A stretch of DNA of 40,047 nucleotides from Asaia bogorensis. Its GTDB lineage: Bacteria > Pseudomonadota > Alphaproteobacteria > Acetobacterales > Acetobacteraceae. A model generated the notes under the pieces. The model worked only from the letters and a program-made list of their open reading frames with translations, was not told where the DNA came from and did no database searches. A program made the translations under genes and the position numbers. Positions 1 through 9,799 of the stretch are shown piece by piece. The stretch spans positions 1-40,047 of the forward strand of contig CAMDGX010000039.1 of the NCBI GenBank assembly GCA_945897825.1, written 5' to 3'. Numbering within the stretch: position 1 is the first letter of the stretch; each line of letters begins with the position of its first letter.

Positions 1-1
1 C

Positions 2-424
2 TGGGCCGGCAAGCGCGGCTTCGACTCCCTGGTGCAAACCGCCACCGGCTTCAACCACGCCGAAGCCGAGGCCGCCGGCACCACAACCCCCAAGCCGCTC
101 CCCTGCCAGGCCCTCGACCACGCCAGCGGCTACTTCCTCGCCCTCGGCACCATCGCCGCCCGCCTCCGCCAGGCCCGCGAAGGCGGCAGCTGGAAAGTCA
201 GCGTCGCCCTGGCCACCACCGGACACTGGCTCCGCACCCTCGGCCGCATCGACCGCCTCGCCACCCCCGACCCCGACCACGACTCCATCGCCGACCTCCT
301 GGCCCCCAGCAGCTACGGCGACGCCGCCACCACCGGAATCCGCCACGCCGCCACCCTCTCCGAAACCCCCGCCCACTGGTCCCGCGGCGCCTCCCTCCTC
401 GGCCAGGACCCTCCGGCCTGGTAA
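2..424 (+). CDS. CaiB/BaiF family CoA transferase, C-terminal part (5' end outside window)
   Basis: The reading frame is open from the left edge, beginning WAGKRGFDSLVQTATGFN, and stops with TAA at 422-424. The segment GFDSLVQTATGFN followed by a Pro-Cys-Gln-Ala-Leu-Asp-His-Ala-Ser-Gly-Tyr stretch is typical of the C-terminal half of class III (CaiB/BaiF) acyl-CoA transferases, which move CoA between organic acids through an aspartyl-CoA anhydride. The catalytic Asp lies upstream of the window and cannot be checked. The substrate cannot be predicted from the visible 140 residues. The stop codon directly abuts a dispersed palindromic repeat. Confidence 0.8.
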   Translation, partial: WAGKRGFDSLVQTATGFNHAEAEAAGTTTPKPLPCQALDHASGYFLALGTIAARLRQAREGGSWKVSVALATTGHWLRTLGRIDRLATPDPDHDSIADLLAPSSYGDAATTGIRHAATLSETPAHWSRGASLLGQDPPAW

Positions 425-469
425 GCAAGCAAGCGGTTCTTTTTTGAAAAAAAGAACCAAAAAACTTTT
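425..469 (+). repeat. Dispersed palindromic repeat, copy A
   Basis: The arms GGTTCTTTTTT (435-445) and its exact complement (448-458) are separated by two bases and followed by a short A-run and TTTT. The 34 bases at 436-469 are identical to 38325-38358 between glcE and glcF. Both copies directly follow a TAA stop and begin GCAAG, so they occupy the same position relative to a gene end. It could act as a terminator or be a small non-autonomous element. The base composition is unlike the surrounding DNA. Confidence 0.75.
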
Positions 470-570
470 ACGACTTGAGGCGGGGCGTGGCGCGGACGCT
501 CGCGTGTGCCTTACCGTTCCTGACCTCTCGATCCATCCGAGCACGTACGTAGTATCCCTTCTTGTTCATC

Positions 571-585
571 GAACAAAAAGGGAAC
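571..585. promoter_or_regulatory. Putative LexA (SOS) box
   Basis: The sequence GAACAAAAAGGGAAC is GAAC-N7-GAAC, equal to GTTC-N7-GTTC on the other strand, the consensus described for alphaproteobacterial LexA. It lies 12 bases upstream of the ATG at 598. A further GTTC half-site at 564-567 makes an imperfect 12-base inverted repeat with the left part of the box. A TAGTAT at 550-555 could be a -10 element, but no convincing -35 was found. Confidence 0.6.
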
Positions 586-597
586 AAACTCCCGACC

Positions 598-1089
598 ATG
601 TCAAACATCCCCTCCACCCCCCTCGCCGAAGGCGTCGCCGCCTTGCGCGCGCAGGTCGCTGCCGTCCCGGCACCGGCCTGGGTCCCGGAGGCGATTCACG
701 CCCTGATCCTGGCGCTCCTCCTGCGCCTGTTCGGCCGGCTCGAAGACATGATCGCCCTGTGGCAGGCCGGCCACCCCATCCCGCTCCCGGCCCCGCGCGC
801 CCCGCGCAACACCACCGGCCGCCAGCCGCCCCCGCCGCGCCCCCCGTCCCTCAGGGGAGCGCCGCGCACCCCCAGCCGCCCGTACTCCGTCCCCCCGGAA
901 CCGCCGGCCGCCGCCATAGCCCCCCCGCGTCCCACGCGCCTTGCCGTGGCGACACCCAACCCGTGGCAGTCAGGCGACGATGCTCATCCCCTGTTCCGCG
1001 CACCGCGCCCTGCGCGCGCCCGAAGCGCCCGCTTGTCGACCCTTTCGCTTTTTTGCCATCCGTCGGCGCCCCTCCGACGCGCGACCTAA
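598..1089 (+). CDS. Small hydrophobic protein with Pro/Arg-rich tail, probably SOS-regulated
   Basis: The 163-residue product starts MSNIPSTPLAEGVAALRAQV. I chose the ATG at 598 because it sits just after the LexA-like box and an AAGGGA stretch; the frame is open further upstream to a TTG at 562. Residues about 25-50 form one hydrophobic or amphipathic helix (WVPEAIHALILALLLRLFGRL). The rest, from about residue 55, is low-complexity Pro, Arg and Ala. No enzymatic motif is visible. Promoter position and the single short hydrophobic helix recall small SOS-induced membrane proteins such as Caulobacter SidA, but that is analogy only. The C-terminal 60 residues are less certain to be functional. 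Confidence 0.6.
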   Translation: MSNIPSTPLAEGVAALRAQVAAVPAPAWVPEAIHALILALLLRLFGRLEDMIALWQAGHPIPLPAPRAPRNTTGRQPPPPRPPSLRGAPRTPSRPYSVPPEPPAAAIAPPRPTRLAVATPNPWQSGDDAHPLFRAPRPARARSARLSTLSLFCHPSAPLRRAT

Positions 1090-1210
1090 AAGTTCCATAA
1101 TCGTAATTAAAATCCCACGAAACCCAGCCCCCCGGCCCCTGCGCGTGACATGCGCCCCCCCTTGCGCTAGGTGAACCGACCCGCTTCCCACCCAAGCACC
1201 TGGCTGGCAC

Positions 1211-3841
1211 ATGACCTCGTCGAACGACATCCGCGCCACCTTCCTGGATTACTTCGCCCGCCACGGCCACACCGTGGTCGAAAGCTCGCCCCTGGTGCCG
1301 CGCAACGACCCCACCCTGATGTTCGCCAACTCCGGCATGGTCCAGTTCAAGAACGTCTTCACCGGCCAGGAGAAGCGCGCCTACAGCCGTGCCACCACCG
1401 CCCAGAAATGCGTCCGCGCCGGCGGCAAGCACAACGACCTCGACAATGTCGGCTACACCGCCCGCCACCACACCTTCTTCGAGATGCTGGGCAATTTCTC
1501 CTTCGGCGACTACTTCAAGGACCAGGCCATCTTCTACGCCTGGAATTTGCTGACCAAGGACTTCGCCCTCCCCGCCGAAAAACTTCTCGTCACCGTCTAT
1601 TCCGAGGACGAGGACGCCGCCGCCCTGTGGAAAAAGATCGCCGGCCTCCCCGAAAGCCGCATCATCCGCATCCCCACATCCGACAATTTCTGGCGCATGG
1701 GCGACACCGGCCCCTGCGGCCCGTGCAGCGAGATCTTCTACGACCACGGCGACAAGATCCCGGGCGGCCCCCCGGGCTCCCCCGATGAGGACGGCGACCG
1801 CTTCATCGAGATCTGGAACAACGTCTTCATGCAGTTCGAGGAAGGCCCCCCCGGCGTGCGCAAGCCGCTGCCCCGGCCTTCGATCGACACCGGCATGGGC
1901 CTGGAACGCTTCGCCGCCATCCTCCAGGGCAAGCACGACAACTACGACACCGACACCATGCGCGCCCTTATCCTGGCCAGCGCCGAAGCCACCAGCCAGG
2001 ACCCCGACGGCCCCTTCCGCGCCAGCCACCGCGTCGTCGCCGACCACCTCCGCGCCACGTCGTTCCTCATCGCCGAGGGCGTGATGCCCAGCAACGAGGG
2101 CCGCGGCTACGTGCTCCGCCGCATCATGCGCCGCGCCATGCGCCACGCCCACATGATGGGTGCCCGCGACCCGATCATGCACCGCCTCGTCCCCGCCCTC
2201 GTCCGCCAGATGGGCGGCGCCTACCCTGAACTCGTCCGCGGCGAGACCCTGATCGCCGAAACCCTCCGCCTCGAGGAAACCCGCTTCAAGGCCATGCTCG
2301 ACCGCGGCCTCGGCCTCCTCGCCGAGGAAACCGCCATGCTCGCCCCGGGCGACAAGCTGGCCGGCGCCGTCGCCTTCAAGCTCTACGACACCTTCGGCTT
2401 CCCCCTCGACCTGACGCAGGACGCCCTGCGCGAACAGGGCCAGTCCGTCGATGTCGATGGCTTCAACGCCGCGATGAACGAGCAGCGCAAGCGCGCCCGC
2501 GCCGCCTGGGCCGGCAGCGGCGAGGCCGCCACCGAGACCGTCTGGTTCGACCTCAAGGAAAAGCTCGGCGCGAGCGAATTCCTCGGCTACGCCACAGAAG
2601 CCGCCGAAGGCGAGATCACCGCCCTCGTCGTCGGCGGCCACCCGGTCGCGAAGGCCGAGGCCGGCCAGGAAGTCGCCGTCATCCTCAACCAGACCCCATT
2701 CTACGCCGAGTCCGGCGGCCAGGTCGGCGACACCGGCACCATCGCCGGCCCCGGCTTCACCATCACCATCCACGACACGCAAAAGAAGGTCGGCGACCTC
2801 TTCGTCCACCTCGGCCGCGTCACCGAAGGCGCCGTCGACCTCGGCACCGCCGTCGTCGCCACCGTCGACCACGCCCGCCGCTCCGCCATCCGCGCCCACC
2901 ACTCCGCCACCCACCTGCTGCACGAGGCCCTGCGCCGCCGCCTCGGCGACCACGTCGCCCAGAAGGGCAGCCTCAACGCGCCCGACCGCCTGCGCTTCGA
3001 CATCAGCCAGCCCACCCCGATCACGCGGGACGACCTCGCCGTGGTGGAAGCCGAGGTGAACGCCCGCATCCGCGAGAACGCCGAAGTCACCACCCGCCTC
3101 ATGACGCCGGACGCCGCCGTCGCCGAGGGCGCCCGCGCCCTGTTCGGCGAGAAATACGGCGAGGAAGTCCGCGTCGTCGCAATGGGCGATGACAACGGGC
3201 GCGCCTACTCGATCGAACTCTGCGGCGGTACCCATGTCCGCCGCACCGGCGATATCGGCCTGCTGCGCATCCTCGCGGAATCCGCCGTCAGCGCCGGCGT
3301 CCGCCGCATCGAGGCCGTGGTCGGCGAAGCGGCGCTTTCCGCCATCGCCGAGAACGACCGTCGCCTGCTCGAAGTCGCCACCGCGCTGCGCGCCGCCCCC
3401 GCCGAGGTGCCGGAGCGCGTCGCCGCCCTGGTCGAGGAGCGCCGCAAGCTCGAACGCCAGGTCCAGGAACTGCAGAAGAAACTCGCCACCGGCGCCACCA
3501 CCACCGAGGCCGAAACCATCGCCGGCATCCCGCTCGCCGCCCGCAACCTCGGCGACGTGCCCGCCCGCGACCTCAAGGGCATCGCGGAAGCCATCGCCAA
3601 GCAGATCGGCGACGGCATCGTCGCCCTGGTCTCCACCGCCGAGGGCAAGGCCAGCATCGTCGTTGCCGTGGCCCCCGGCCTCGCCGGCCGCTTCAGCGCT
3701 GTCGACCTCGTCCGCGCCGCGAGTGCCGCTGTCGGCGGCAAGGGCGGCGGCGGGCGGCCGGACATGGCCCAGGCCGGCGGCCCCGATGCCGGCAAGGCCG
3801 ACGAGGCGCTCGCCGCCATCCGCGCCGCCATCGCGGGGTAG
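1211..3841 (+). CDS. alaS: Alanine--tRNA ligase
   Basis: The 876-residue protein is the usual length for bacterial AlaRS, which charges tRNA-Ala in the cytoplasm. The class II catalytic domain is at the N-terminus ([13 protein letters not shown], then [18 protein letters not shown]). The editing domain carries the zinc-ligand motif HSATH at residues 564-568 and CGGTH at 671-675. A coiled coil rich in Glu, Arg and Lys around residues 725-765 leads into the C-terminal C-Ala domain with its glycine-rich stretch ([16 protein letters not shown]). All key motifs are intact, so it should edit mischarged Ser and Gly. The gene stands alone, preceded by about 120 bases containing an AT-rich patch at 1091-1115 that could hold its promoter. 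Confidence 0.98.
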   Translation: MTSSNDIRATFLDYFARHGHTVVESSPLVPRNDPTLMFANSGMVQFKNVFTGQEKRAYSRATTAQKCVRAGGKHNDLDNVGYTARHHTFFEMLGNFSFGDYFKDQAIFYAWNLLTKDFALPAEKLLVTVYSEDEDAAALWKKIAGLPESRIIRIPTSDNFWRMGDTGPCGPCSEIFYDHGDKIPGGPPGSPDEDGDRFIEIWNNVFMQFEEGPPGVRKPLPRPSIDTGMGLERFAAILQGKHDNYDTDTMRALILASAEATSQDPDGPFRASHRVVADHLRATSFLIAEGVMPSNEGRGYVLRRIMRRAMRHAHMMGARDPIMHRLVPALVRQMGGAYPELVRGETLIAETLRLEETRFKAMLDRGLGLLAEETAMLAPGDKLAGAVAFKLYDTFGFPLDLTQDALREQGQSVDVDGFNAAMNEQRKRARAAWAGSGEAATETVWFDLKEKLGASEFLGYATEAAEGEITALVVGGHPVAKAEAGQEVAVILNQTPFYAESGGQVGDTGTIAGPGFTITIHDTQKKVGDLFVHLGRVTEGAVDLGTAVVATVDHARRSAIRAHHSATHLLHEALRRRLGDHVAQKGSLNAPDRLRFDISQPTPITRDDLAVVEAEVNARIRENAEVTTRLMTPDAAVAEGARALFGEKYGEEVRVVAMGDDNGRAYSIELCGGTHVRRTGDIGLLRILAESAVSAGVRRIEAVVGEAALSAIAENDRRLLEVATALRAAPAEVPERVAALVEERRKLERQVQELQKKLATGATTTEAETIAGIPLAARNLGDVPARDLKGIAEAIAKQIGDGIVALVSTAEGKASIVVAVAPGLAGRFSAVDLVRAASAAVGGKGGGGRPDMAQAGGPDAGKADEALAAIRAAIAG

Positions 3842-3901
3842 CAACCCTTGCGGCGGCCGCGCGGCACTCCTACCTGCGAAACACCAGCAAGGAGCCGCGC
3901 G

Positions 3902-4258
3902 ATGCCCGCCCGCAAGCCCGCCCTGATGCTCGCCGCCGCCGCCCTGGCACTGGCCACGCCCGCCGGCGCCCATCACGGCTGGGGCAGCTACGACGCCTCC
4001 AAGGTGCTCACCATCACCGCCCCGGTGCAGCACCTGGACTGGAGCAACCCGCACGCCCATCTGCGTCTGACCCACGAGCAGGAGGAATGGGAGGCCACCC
4101 TCGCCCCCCTCTCGCGCATGCAGTTGCGTGGCCTCACGCAGGAGATGCTGATGCCCGGCGCCACCGTCACTGTCGTGGGCTACGCTTCCACCCGCACGCC
4201 GCGCGAGATGCGCGCCGAGCGGATCATCGTCGCCAGCAAGACCGTCGAGCTGCGCTAG
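3902..4258 (+). CDS. DUF6152-like exported protein
   Basis: The 118-residue product begins MPARKPALMLAAAALALATP and has a Sec signal peptide, probably cleaved after PAGA, leaving a mature N-terminus HHGWGSYD. This His-His-Gly-Trp motif and the small beta-rich body (APVQHLDWSNPHAHL) match the DUF6152 family of periplasmic proteins of unknown role. The start at 3902 is supported by AAGGAG at 3889-3894. The open frame extends upstream, but that part has no signal-peptide character. The next gene follows after 4 bases, so the two are probably co-transcribed. Confidence 0.75.
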   Translation: MPARKPALMLAAAALALATPAGAHHGWGSYDASKVLTITAPVQHLDWSNPHAHLRLTHEQEEWEATLAPLSRMQLRGLTQEMLMPGATVTVVGYASTRTPREMRAERIIVASKTVELR

Positions 4259-4262
4259 CTTC

Positions 4263-4733
4263 GTGGAGACGCTCCAGGGCCTGCTCGCGGCCTACGAAGC
4301 CTCCGCCCTCGGTCTCGCCGCCCGCGGCACTGTCTGGCTCTATCCGGCAGCGAACCTGCTGCACGTGCTCGGCGCCGCCCTGCTGCTCGGCGCCATCGCG
4401 GTGTTCGATGTCGCGGTGCTGCGCGCCAGCCGTTTCGTCGGCGCCATCGGCCGCGCCGCTTGGCCGATCGCCGCCTTCGGCCTCGCGCTGCAACTCGCCA
4501 CCGGCCTGGTGCTGTTCGCCGCCGAGGCCACCACGATGGCGTGGAACCCGGCCTTCCTGGGCAAGCTGGCGGCGATCGCCATCGGCATTGCCAACCTGGC
4601 CTTGTTCCACTGGCGCTTCAGCGGATCGATCGCCGAGGGGCTGGTGATGCCCGGCGCCAAGGCCCTGGCCGGCGTGTCCCTGGTTGCTTGGACCGTGACG
4701 GTCCTTGCGGGGCGCGGGATCGCCTATCTCTAG
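4263..4733 (+). CDS. DUF6644-like four-helix membrane protein
   Basis: The 156-residue protein is predicted from hydrophobicity to cross the membrane four times, at roughly residues 28-52, 62-86, 98-115 and 133-153. The start is GTG at 4263, just 4 bases after the stop of the preceding DUF6152-like gene; no better start is visible. HVLGAALLLGAI and ATGLVLFA resemble the DUF6644/DUF2214 group of small membrane proteins often found beside DUF6152 genes. Function is unknown. Its TAG stop shares a CTAG palindrome with the stop of the convergent ABC-F gene. Confidence 0.65.
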   Translation: METLQGLLAAYEASALGLAARGTVWLYPAANLLHVLGAALLLGAIAVFDVAVLRASRFVGAIGRAAWPIAAFGLALQLATGLVLFAAEATTMAWNPAFLGKLAAIAIGIANLALFHWRFSGSIAEGLVMPGAKALAGVSLVAWTVTVLAGRGIAYL

Positions 4734-6352
4734 CTGTGCAGGCCGGGCGCCTCGTGCCCGGTGCGCGCGACGTATTCGGAATACCCGCCGTCGTACTGGT
4801 GCACGCCCTCTTCAGTCAGCTCCAGCACGCGGTTCGACAGCGCGCCCAGGAAGTGCCGGTCGTGCGAGACGAACAGCATGGTGCCTTCGTACTGCGACAG
4901 CGCGGTGATCAGCATCTCCTTGGTCGCCATGTCGAGATGGTTGGTCGGCTCGTCCAGCACCAGCAGGTTGGGCGGGTCGTAGAGCATCAGCGCCATCGCC
5001 AGCCGGGCCTTCTCGCCGCCAGACAGCACACGGCACTTCTTGTCGATATCGTCGCCGGGGAAGCCGAAGCAGCCGGCCAGCGCGCGCAGCGAGCTTTGCG
5101 CGGCGCGGGGGTGTTCCGACTCCAGCGCCTCGAACACGGTCCGGTCGCCGTCCAGCACCTCCATCGCGTGCTGGGCGAAGTAGCCCATCTTCACGCTGCC
5201 GCCGACCGCCACGCTGCCGGCGTCGGGGGCCGTCGTGCCGGCGACCAGCTTCAGCAGGGTGGACTTGCCGGCGCCGTTGACGCCGAGCACGCAGCAGCGC
5301 TCGCGGCGGCGCACCAGCAGGTCGAGGCCCTGGTAGATCACGCGGCTGCCGTAGCTTTTGTGCACGCCCTTCAGCGCGACCACGTCGTCGCCCGAGCGCG
5401 GGGCAGGGGGGAAGTCGAAGGCCAGCGTCTGGCGGCGGCGGGGCGGTTCGACGCGGTCGATCTTCTCCAGCTTCTTCACCCGGCTCTGCACCTGGCTGGC
5501 GTGCGAGGCGCGGGCCTTGAAGCGCTCGATGAACTTGATCTCCTTGGCCAGCATCGCCTGCTGGCGTTCGAACTGCGCCTGCTGCTGCTTCTCGTTCAGC
5601 GCGCGCTGCTGCTCGTAGAAGGCGAAGTTGCCGGAGAAGCTGATCAGCGTGCCGCCGTCGATCTCGATGACGCGGCCGACCACGCGGTTCATGAACTCGC
5701 GGTCGTGCGAGGTCATCAGCAGGGCGCCGTCGTAGCCGGCGAGGAACTGCTCCAGCCAGATCAGGCTCTCGAGGTCCAGATGGTTCGAAGGCTCGTCGAG
5801 CAGCATGACATCGGGGCGCATCAGCAGGATGCGAGCCAGCGCCACGCGCATCTTCCAGCCGCCGGACAGCGCGCCCACGTCGCCATCCATCATCTCCTGG
5901 CTGAACGACAGCCCGGCCAGCACTTCGCGGGCGCGGCTTTCCAGCTCGTAGCCGCCCAGCGCCTCGAAGCGGCCCTGCACCTCGCCGAAGCGCTCGATGA
6001 TCTCGTCCATGCGCGCCATCTGGTCCGGGTCCGCCATGGCGGCTTCCAGCGAGCGCAGTTCCGCGGCGACGCCGGAGACATCGCCCGCGCCGTCCATCAC
6101 CTCGGCGACGGCGGAGCGGCCGGACATTTCGCCGACATCCTGGCTGAAGAAGCCGATGGTGACGCCGCGATCGACCAGCACCTGGCCTTCATCCGGCTGC
6201 TCCTGGCCGGTGATCATGCGGAACACCGTGGTCTTGCCGGCGCCGTTCGGGCCGACGAGGCCGATCTTCTCGCCACGCTGGAGTGCGGCCGAGGCCTCGA
6301 TGAACAGGAGCTGGCGGCCGTTCTGCTTGGTGACGTTGTCGAGACGGATCAT
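4730..6352 (-). CDS. ABC-F family ATP-binding cassette protein (YbiT/Uup type)
   Basis: The 540-residue protein has two ABC ATPase domains and no membrane segment, as in the ribosome-associated ABC-F family. Walker A is GPNGAGKT at residues 34-41 and GVNGAGKS near 350. Signature motifs are LSGGWKMR and LSGGEKAR, and Walker B motifs are VMLLDEPSNHLD and LLVLDEPTNHLD. The linker between domains (QQRALNEKQQQAQFERQQAM and onward) is charged and helical, matching the P-site tRNA interaction motif region. ABC-F proteins act on ribosomes stalled at particular peptides or on antibiotic-bound ribosomes; which subgroup this is cannot be fixed by eye. ATP-hydrolysis residues look intact in both halves. 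Confidence 0.93.
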   Translation of the reverse strand: MIRLDNVTKQNGRQLLFIEASAALQRGEKIGLVGPNGAGKTTVFRMITGQEQPDEGQVLVDRGVTIGFFSQDVGEMSGRSAVAEVMDGAGDVSGVAAELRSLEAAMADPDQMARMDEIIERFGEVQGRFEALGGYELESRAREVLAGLSFSQEMMDGDVGALSGGWKMRVALARILLMRPDVMLLDEPSNHLDLESLIWLEQFLAGYDGALLMTSHDREFMNRVVGRVIEIDGGTLISFSGNFAFYEQQRALNEKQQQAQFERQQAMLAKEIKFIERFKARASHASQVQSRVKKLEKIDRVEPPRRRQTLAFDFPPAPRSGDDVVALKGVHKSYGSRVIYQGLDLLVRRRERCCVLGVNGAGKSTLLKLVAGTTAPDAGSVAVGGSVKMGYFAQHAMEVLDGDRTVFEALESEHPRAAQSSLRALAGCFGFPGDDIDKKCRVLSGGEKARLAMALMLYDPPNLLVLDEPTNHLDMATKEMLITALSQYEGTMLFVSHDRHFLGALSNRVLELTEEGVHQYDGGYSEYVARTGHEAPGLHS

Positions 6353-6408
6353 GGGGGCCTGGACCGATTGCGGCGCGCCTTATGCCACGGCTTGTGTGCG
6401 CCGCACCA

Positions 6409-7662
6409 TCACGCGCGCGCCGCCTCTGCCTTGCCGTCCGCGCGCCCCAGCATACCGACCAGCAGCGCCGCGCCAAGGCAGATGACCGCGGCGGCGATGA
6501 AGATCGGCAGGTAGCTGCCCAAATGGTCGCGCAGCACGCCGCCGAGGAACGCCGCGAGGCCGCTGCCGACCTGGTGGATGGCGTTGATCCAGCCATACAT
6601 CAGCCCACCGCGCGCCTGGCCGAAGTGCTGGGTGCAGAGGCGCACCATCGGCGGGACGGTGGCCACCCAGTCGAGCCCGTTGATGGCGATGATGATCCAG
6701 AAGCCGACCTGGCTGTCGAAGCTGAACGGCAGGAAGGCGAGCGCGATGGCCCGGGTGACGAAATACACGCCGAGCAGAAGCCGCGAATCGAACCGGTCGG
6801 TCAGCCAGCCGGAGGCCAGCGCGCCGATCACGTTGAACACGCCCATCACCGCCATCACGCCGGCGCTGGCCACCGGCGACAGGCCGCCATCGATGCAGGC
6901 CGGGATCAGGTGGGTGCCGACGAAGCCGTTGGTGGTGGCGCCGCAGATGATGAACGAGGCCGCCAGCAACAGGAAGGTCCGGTCGCGCAGCCCCTCGCCG
7001 AGGGCGCGCACGGTGCGCAGGAAGGGGTTGCCCTCCTGCACCGGAACGGGATGCGGCGCGCCGCGGTCGCCGTAGGGGGCGAGGCCGATGTCGGAGGGGC
7101 GGTCGCGCATGCCCCAGGCGATCAGCGGGATCAGGACGGCGATGGCGCCGGCGACGGCGAACACCATCGCCCGCCAGCCGGCCGTCTGCGCCAGCCACGC
7201 CAGAACGGGCAGCAGCAGCAGCGTGCCGGCGGCGGCCCCGGCGGTGAGCGCGCCGGTGACCAGGCCGCGATGGGTGGTGAACCATCGCCCGGCCACCACC
7301 GGGACCAGCACCATCGAGATCACGCCGCCGCCAAACCCGGCGACGAGGCCCCACAGCACGGTCAGGTGCCAGGGCGAGGTCATGAACGGCGTCAGCCCCG
7401 CACCCGCGACGATCAGCGCCAGCGAGGCGAGCAGGGTGCGGCGCACGCCCCAGCGGTCCATCACCGCGACGGCGAAGGGGCCGATCAGGCCGTAGAGCAG
7501 GAGGTTCATGCCGAAGGCGAAGGAGATGCCGCCGGTGCTCCAGGCGAACTCGGCCTGCAACGGCAGCAGCAGCACGCCGGGGGCGGCGCGCATGGCGGCG
7601 GAGACGGCGAGGACCAGGCAGGTCAGGCCCGCGACGACCCAGGCGTAGTGCAGGCGTGGCAT
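6409..7662 (-). CDS. MFS transporter
   Basis: The 417-residue polytopic membrane protein has about twelve hydrophobic segments. The loop between helices 2 and 3 reads [11 protein letters not shown], and the equivalent in the second half is [12 protein letters not shown], the classical MFS A-motif positions. [19 protein letters not shown] and the overall layout resemble the oxalate/formate and monocarboxylate porter-like MFS group, which usually handles small organic acids; this is a family resemblance, not a substrate assignment. It lies 56 bases downstream of the ABC-F start in reverse order (both minus), so co-transcription is possible. Confidence 0.85.
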   Translation of the reverse strand: MPRLHYAWVVAGLTCLVLAVSAAMRAAPGVLLLPLQAEFAWSTGGISFAFGMNLLLYGLIGPFAVAVMDRWGVRRTLLASLALIVAGAGLTPFMTSPWHLTVLWGLVAGFGGGVISMVLVPVVAGRWFTTHRGLVTGALTAGAAAGTLLLLPVLAWLAQTAGWRAMVFAVAGAIAVLIPLIAWGMRDRPSDIGLAPYGDRGAPHPVPVQEGNPFLRTVRALGEGLRDRTFLLLAASFIICGATTNGFVGTHLIPACIDGGLSPVASAGVMAVMGVFNVIGALASGWLTDRFDSRLLLGVYFVTRAIALAFLPFSFDSQVGFWIIIAINGLDWVATVPPMVRLCTQHFGQARGGLMYGWINAIHQVGSGLAAFLGGVLRDHLGSYLPIFIAAAVICLGAALLVGMLGRADGKAEAARA

Positions 7663-7789
7663 GGCGGTTCTCCCCTGGGCCTGGATAGCCGGGGCGCGGG
7701 AATTTCACCAGCCGGGGACTGCGCCTTGGTCGGCTGTTAACCCATCGCGACGTTACTGCGGCGATCCACCGCCTGTTTCAGGATTCCCC

Positions 7790-9793
7790 ATGCTCGCTTC
7801 GCTTTCCATCGCCTGGCGCATCCATCTCACCACCCTTGTGGCCGTGCTTGGGCTGCTGGCCATCGGGATGGTGGCGATGCTGCACTCCACACGGCAACAG
7901 GAGGCGGCGCGGCGGGACGTGCTGCGCCATGTGGTCGAATCCGCCTCCGCCATCGCGGCCGGCTTCCATGCCGAGGAAATCGCGGGCCGGCTGCCGCGCG
8001 CCGAGGCGCAGGCGCGGGCGGCGGTCGCGATGCGCGCGATGCGCTACCGCGGCGAGGAGTATGTCTGGGTGAACGACATGCATCCGCGCATGATCATGCA
8101 CCCCTTCCGGCCGGACCTGGAAGGCAAGGACATCGGCGCGTTCGCCGATCCCTCGGGCTTCCGGTTGTTCGAGGCGTTCGTCGCCAAGGTGCGGCGGGAC
8201 GGCGCGGGGGTGGTGCCGTATCTCTGGCCTCGCCCGGGCAGTGCGGCGCCGGTGGAGAAGATGTCTTTCGTGCAGGGCTTCGCGCCGTGGGGCTGGGTGA
8301 TCGGCTCCGGCCTGTATGTCGACGACCTGCGCGCCGAGCAGCGCGCCACGCTGCTGCTCGACCTCGGCGTCGTGCTGGCCGCGGCACTGGCGGTCGGGCT
8401 GTTCGCGGCCTGGGTGGCGCGCGGCATCGTGCGCCCTCTGCGCCGCATCACCGCTGCCACCGCCGCGCTGGCCGACGGGGCCCTCGACACCGACATCCCC
8501 GACCGGGACAGGCGGGACGAGGTGGGCGTGCTGGCCCGCGCGCTGGAGGGCTTCCGCCAGGACGGCATCGCAAAGCGCCGGCTGGAGGGCGAGGCGCGCG
8601 CCGAACGGGCGCAGCGCGACCGCCGGCAGGCGGCGATGGAGCGGCATACCGCGGATTTCGGCGGCTCGGTCTCCGGCGTGATGCGCATGCTGTCCGCCTC
8701 GGCCGAGGTGATCCGCGCCACCGCGGTCAAGGTCGCCGAGGCCGGGCGCGCCACCCGCGATGGCGCGAAGGCCAGCCGCGAGGGGGCGGACCATTCGAGC
8801 GCCAGCCTGTCCCAGGTTGCTGCCGCGACCGAGGAACTGTCGTGCAGCGTGGACGAGATCGCCCGCCAGGTGGCCGGCGCGGCCGATGCCGCTGCCCGGG
8901 CGGTGGCCAGCGCCGAATCAACCACCGTGCGCATCGCCGGGCTGTCGGCCGCGGCGGCCGAGATCGGCACCGTGGTGCAGCTGATCCACGACGTTGCCGG
9001 CCGCACCAATCTCCTGGCGCTGAATGCCACGATCGAAGCCGCGCGCGCCGGCGAGGCGGGGCGCGGCTTTGCCGTGGTGGCGTCCGAGGTGAAGCAGCTT
9101 GCCGAGCAGACCCGCCGCGCTACCGAGGAGATTTCCCGCCATGTCGCCGGCATCCAGTCCGCGACCGGTGCCGCCGTGCATGCCGTGGCGGAGGTGGGCG
9201 AGGCGATCGGCCACGTCAACGGCATCGCCGCCGCCATTGCCGCGGCCGTGGAGGAGCAGGGGGCGGCGACGCGGGAGATTGCCGGGCAGGTCACCGGCGT
9301 GTCGGCCCGGACCATGGAGGTGAACCAGGCGATGCTCACGCTGACCCACATGGCCGAGGACAGCATGCAGGCCGGTGACGCGGTGCTGACGTCGGCCGGC
9401 GAAGTCGCCAAGGTGGCCGAGACGCTGCGTGCCGAGGTGGACCTGTTTCTGGAGGCGGCTCAGGGCGCGGGGCAGGAGCGGCGCCGACAGGAGCGGATCC
9501 TTGGGCTGGATATCGCGTGCAGCCTGGTGCTGCCGGGCGCTGCCGCGCGGCCGGCGCGGATCATGGACGTGGCTCTCGGCGGCGCGGCGGTGCGCCTCGA
9601 CGGCGCGCATTCGCTGGTGGCGGGCATGGCTGTCGGCATCCAGTTGGCTGGCGAGCCCAGTGTTGCCCACGGGCGCGTGGCCCGCGTGACGGGCGATACC
9701 GTCGCGGTGGTGTTCCGCCAGGATGCCGAAACCCTGGCTATGGTCGCTCGCCTGATCGCGGGCCTGGGCGATGGGGCGGCGAAGGCGGCCTGA
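7790..9793 (+). CDS. Methyl-accepting chemotaxis protein with Cache sensor and C-terminal PilZ-like domain
   Basis: The product is 667 residues. Helix 1 (about 12-31) and helix 2 (about 187-210) flank a periplasmic single Cache domain ([20 protein letters not shown], then [12 protein letters not shown]). HAMP follows at about 210-262, then the signalling coiled coil with its highly conserved tip [20 protein letters not shown] near residues 403-422. After the coiled coil, residues about 563-655 look like a PilZ domain: a basic RRRQER patch, then DVALGG about 30 residues later, and beta-rich sequence to the end. In canonical c-di-GMP binders the second motif is D/N-x-S-x-x-G; here the Ser is Ala. 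The frame extends upstream, but ATG 7790 begins the membrane anchor. Confidence 0.92.
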   Translation: MLASLSIAWRIHLTTLVAVLGLLAIGMVAMLHSTRQQEAARRDVLRHVVESASAIAAGFHAEEIAGRLPRAEAQARAAVAMRAMRYRGEEYVWVNDMHPRMIMHPFRPDLEGKDIGAFADPSGFRLFEAFVAKVRRDGAGVVPYLWPRPGSAAPVEKMSFVQGFAPWGWVIGSGLYVDDLRAEQRATLLLDLGVVLAAALAVGLFAAWVARGIVRPLRRITAATAALADGALDTDIPDRDRRDEVGVLARALEGFRQDGIAKRRLEGEARAERAQRDRRQAAMERHTADFGGSVSGVMRMLSASAEVIRATAVKVAEAGRATRDGAKASREGADHSSASLSQVAAATEELSCSVDEIARQVAGAADAAARAVASAESTTVRIAGLSAAAAEIGTVVQLIHDVAGRTNLLALNATIEAARAGEAGRGFAVVASEVKQLAEQTRRATEEISRHVAGIQSATGAAVHAVAEVGEAIGHVNGIAAAIAAAVEEQGAATREIAGQVTGVSARTMEVNQAMLTLTHMAEDSMQAGDAVLTSAGEVAKVAETLRAEVDLFLEAAQGAGQERRRQERILGLDIACSLVLPGAAARPARIMDVALGGAAVRLDGAHSLVAGMAVGIQLAGEPSVAHGRVARVTGDTVAVVFRQDAETLAMVARLIAGLGDGAAKAA

Positions 9794-9799
9794 CGGGCG

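Noticed and set aside
556-582. Imperfect 12-base hairpin around ATC as a terminator
   Set aside because: It overlaps the LexA-like box and sits upstream of a start codon, so its repeat structure is better explained by GTTC/GAAC half-sites.
444-1100. Plus-strand open frame overlapping the SOS-box region
   Set aside because: It starts inside the palindromic repeat and has no start signal; the frame beginning at 598 has hydrophobic helix structure and regulatory context.
851-4075. 1074-codon open frame on the minus strand across alaS
   Set aside because: It is antisense to alaS, has Gly/Ala/Asp/Glu low-complexity composition typical of a complementary frame in GC-rich DNA, and shows no domain.
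6382-7740. 452-codon open frame on the plus strand across the MFS gene
   Set aside because: His/Gly/Asp/Arg-rich shadow frame; the MFS frame has twelve helices and conserved loops.
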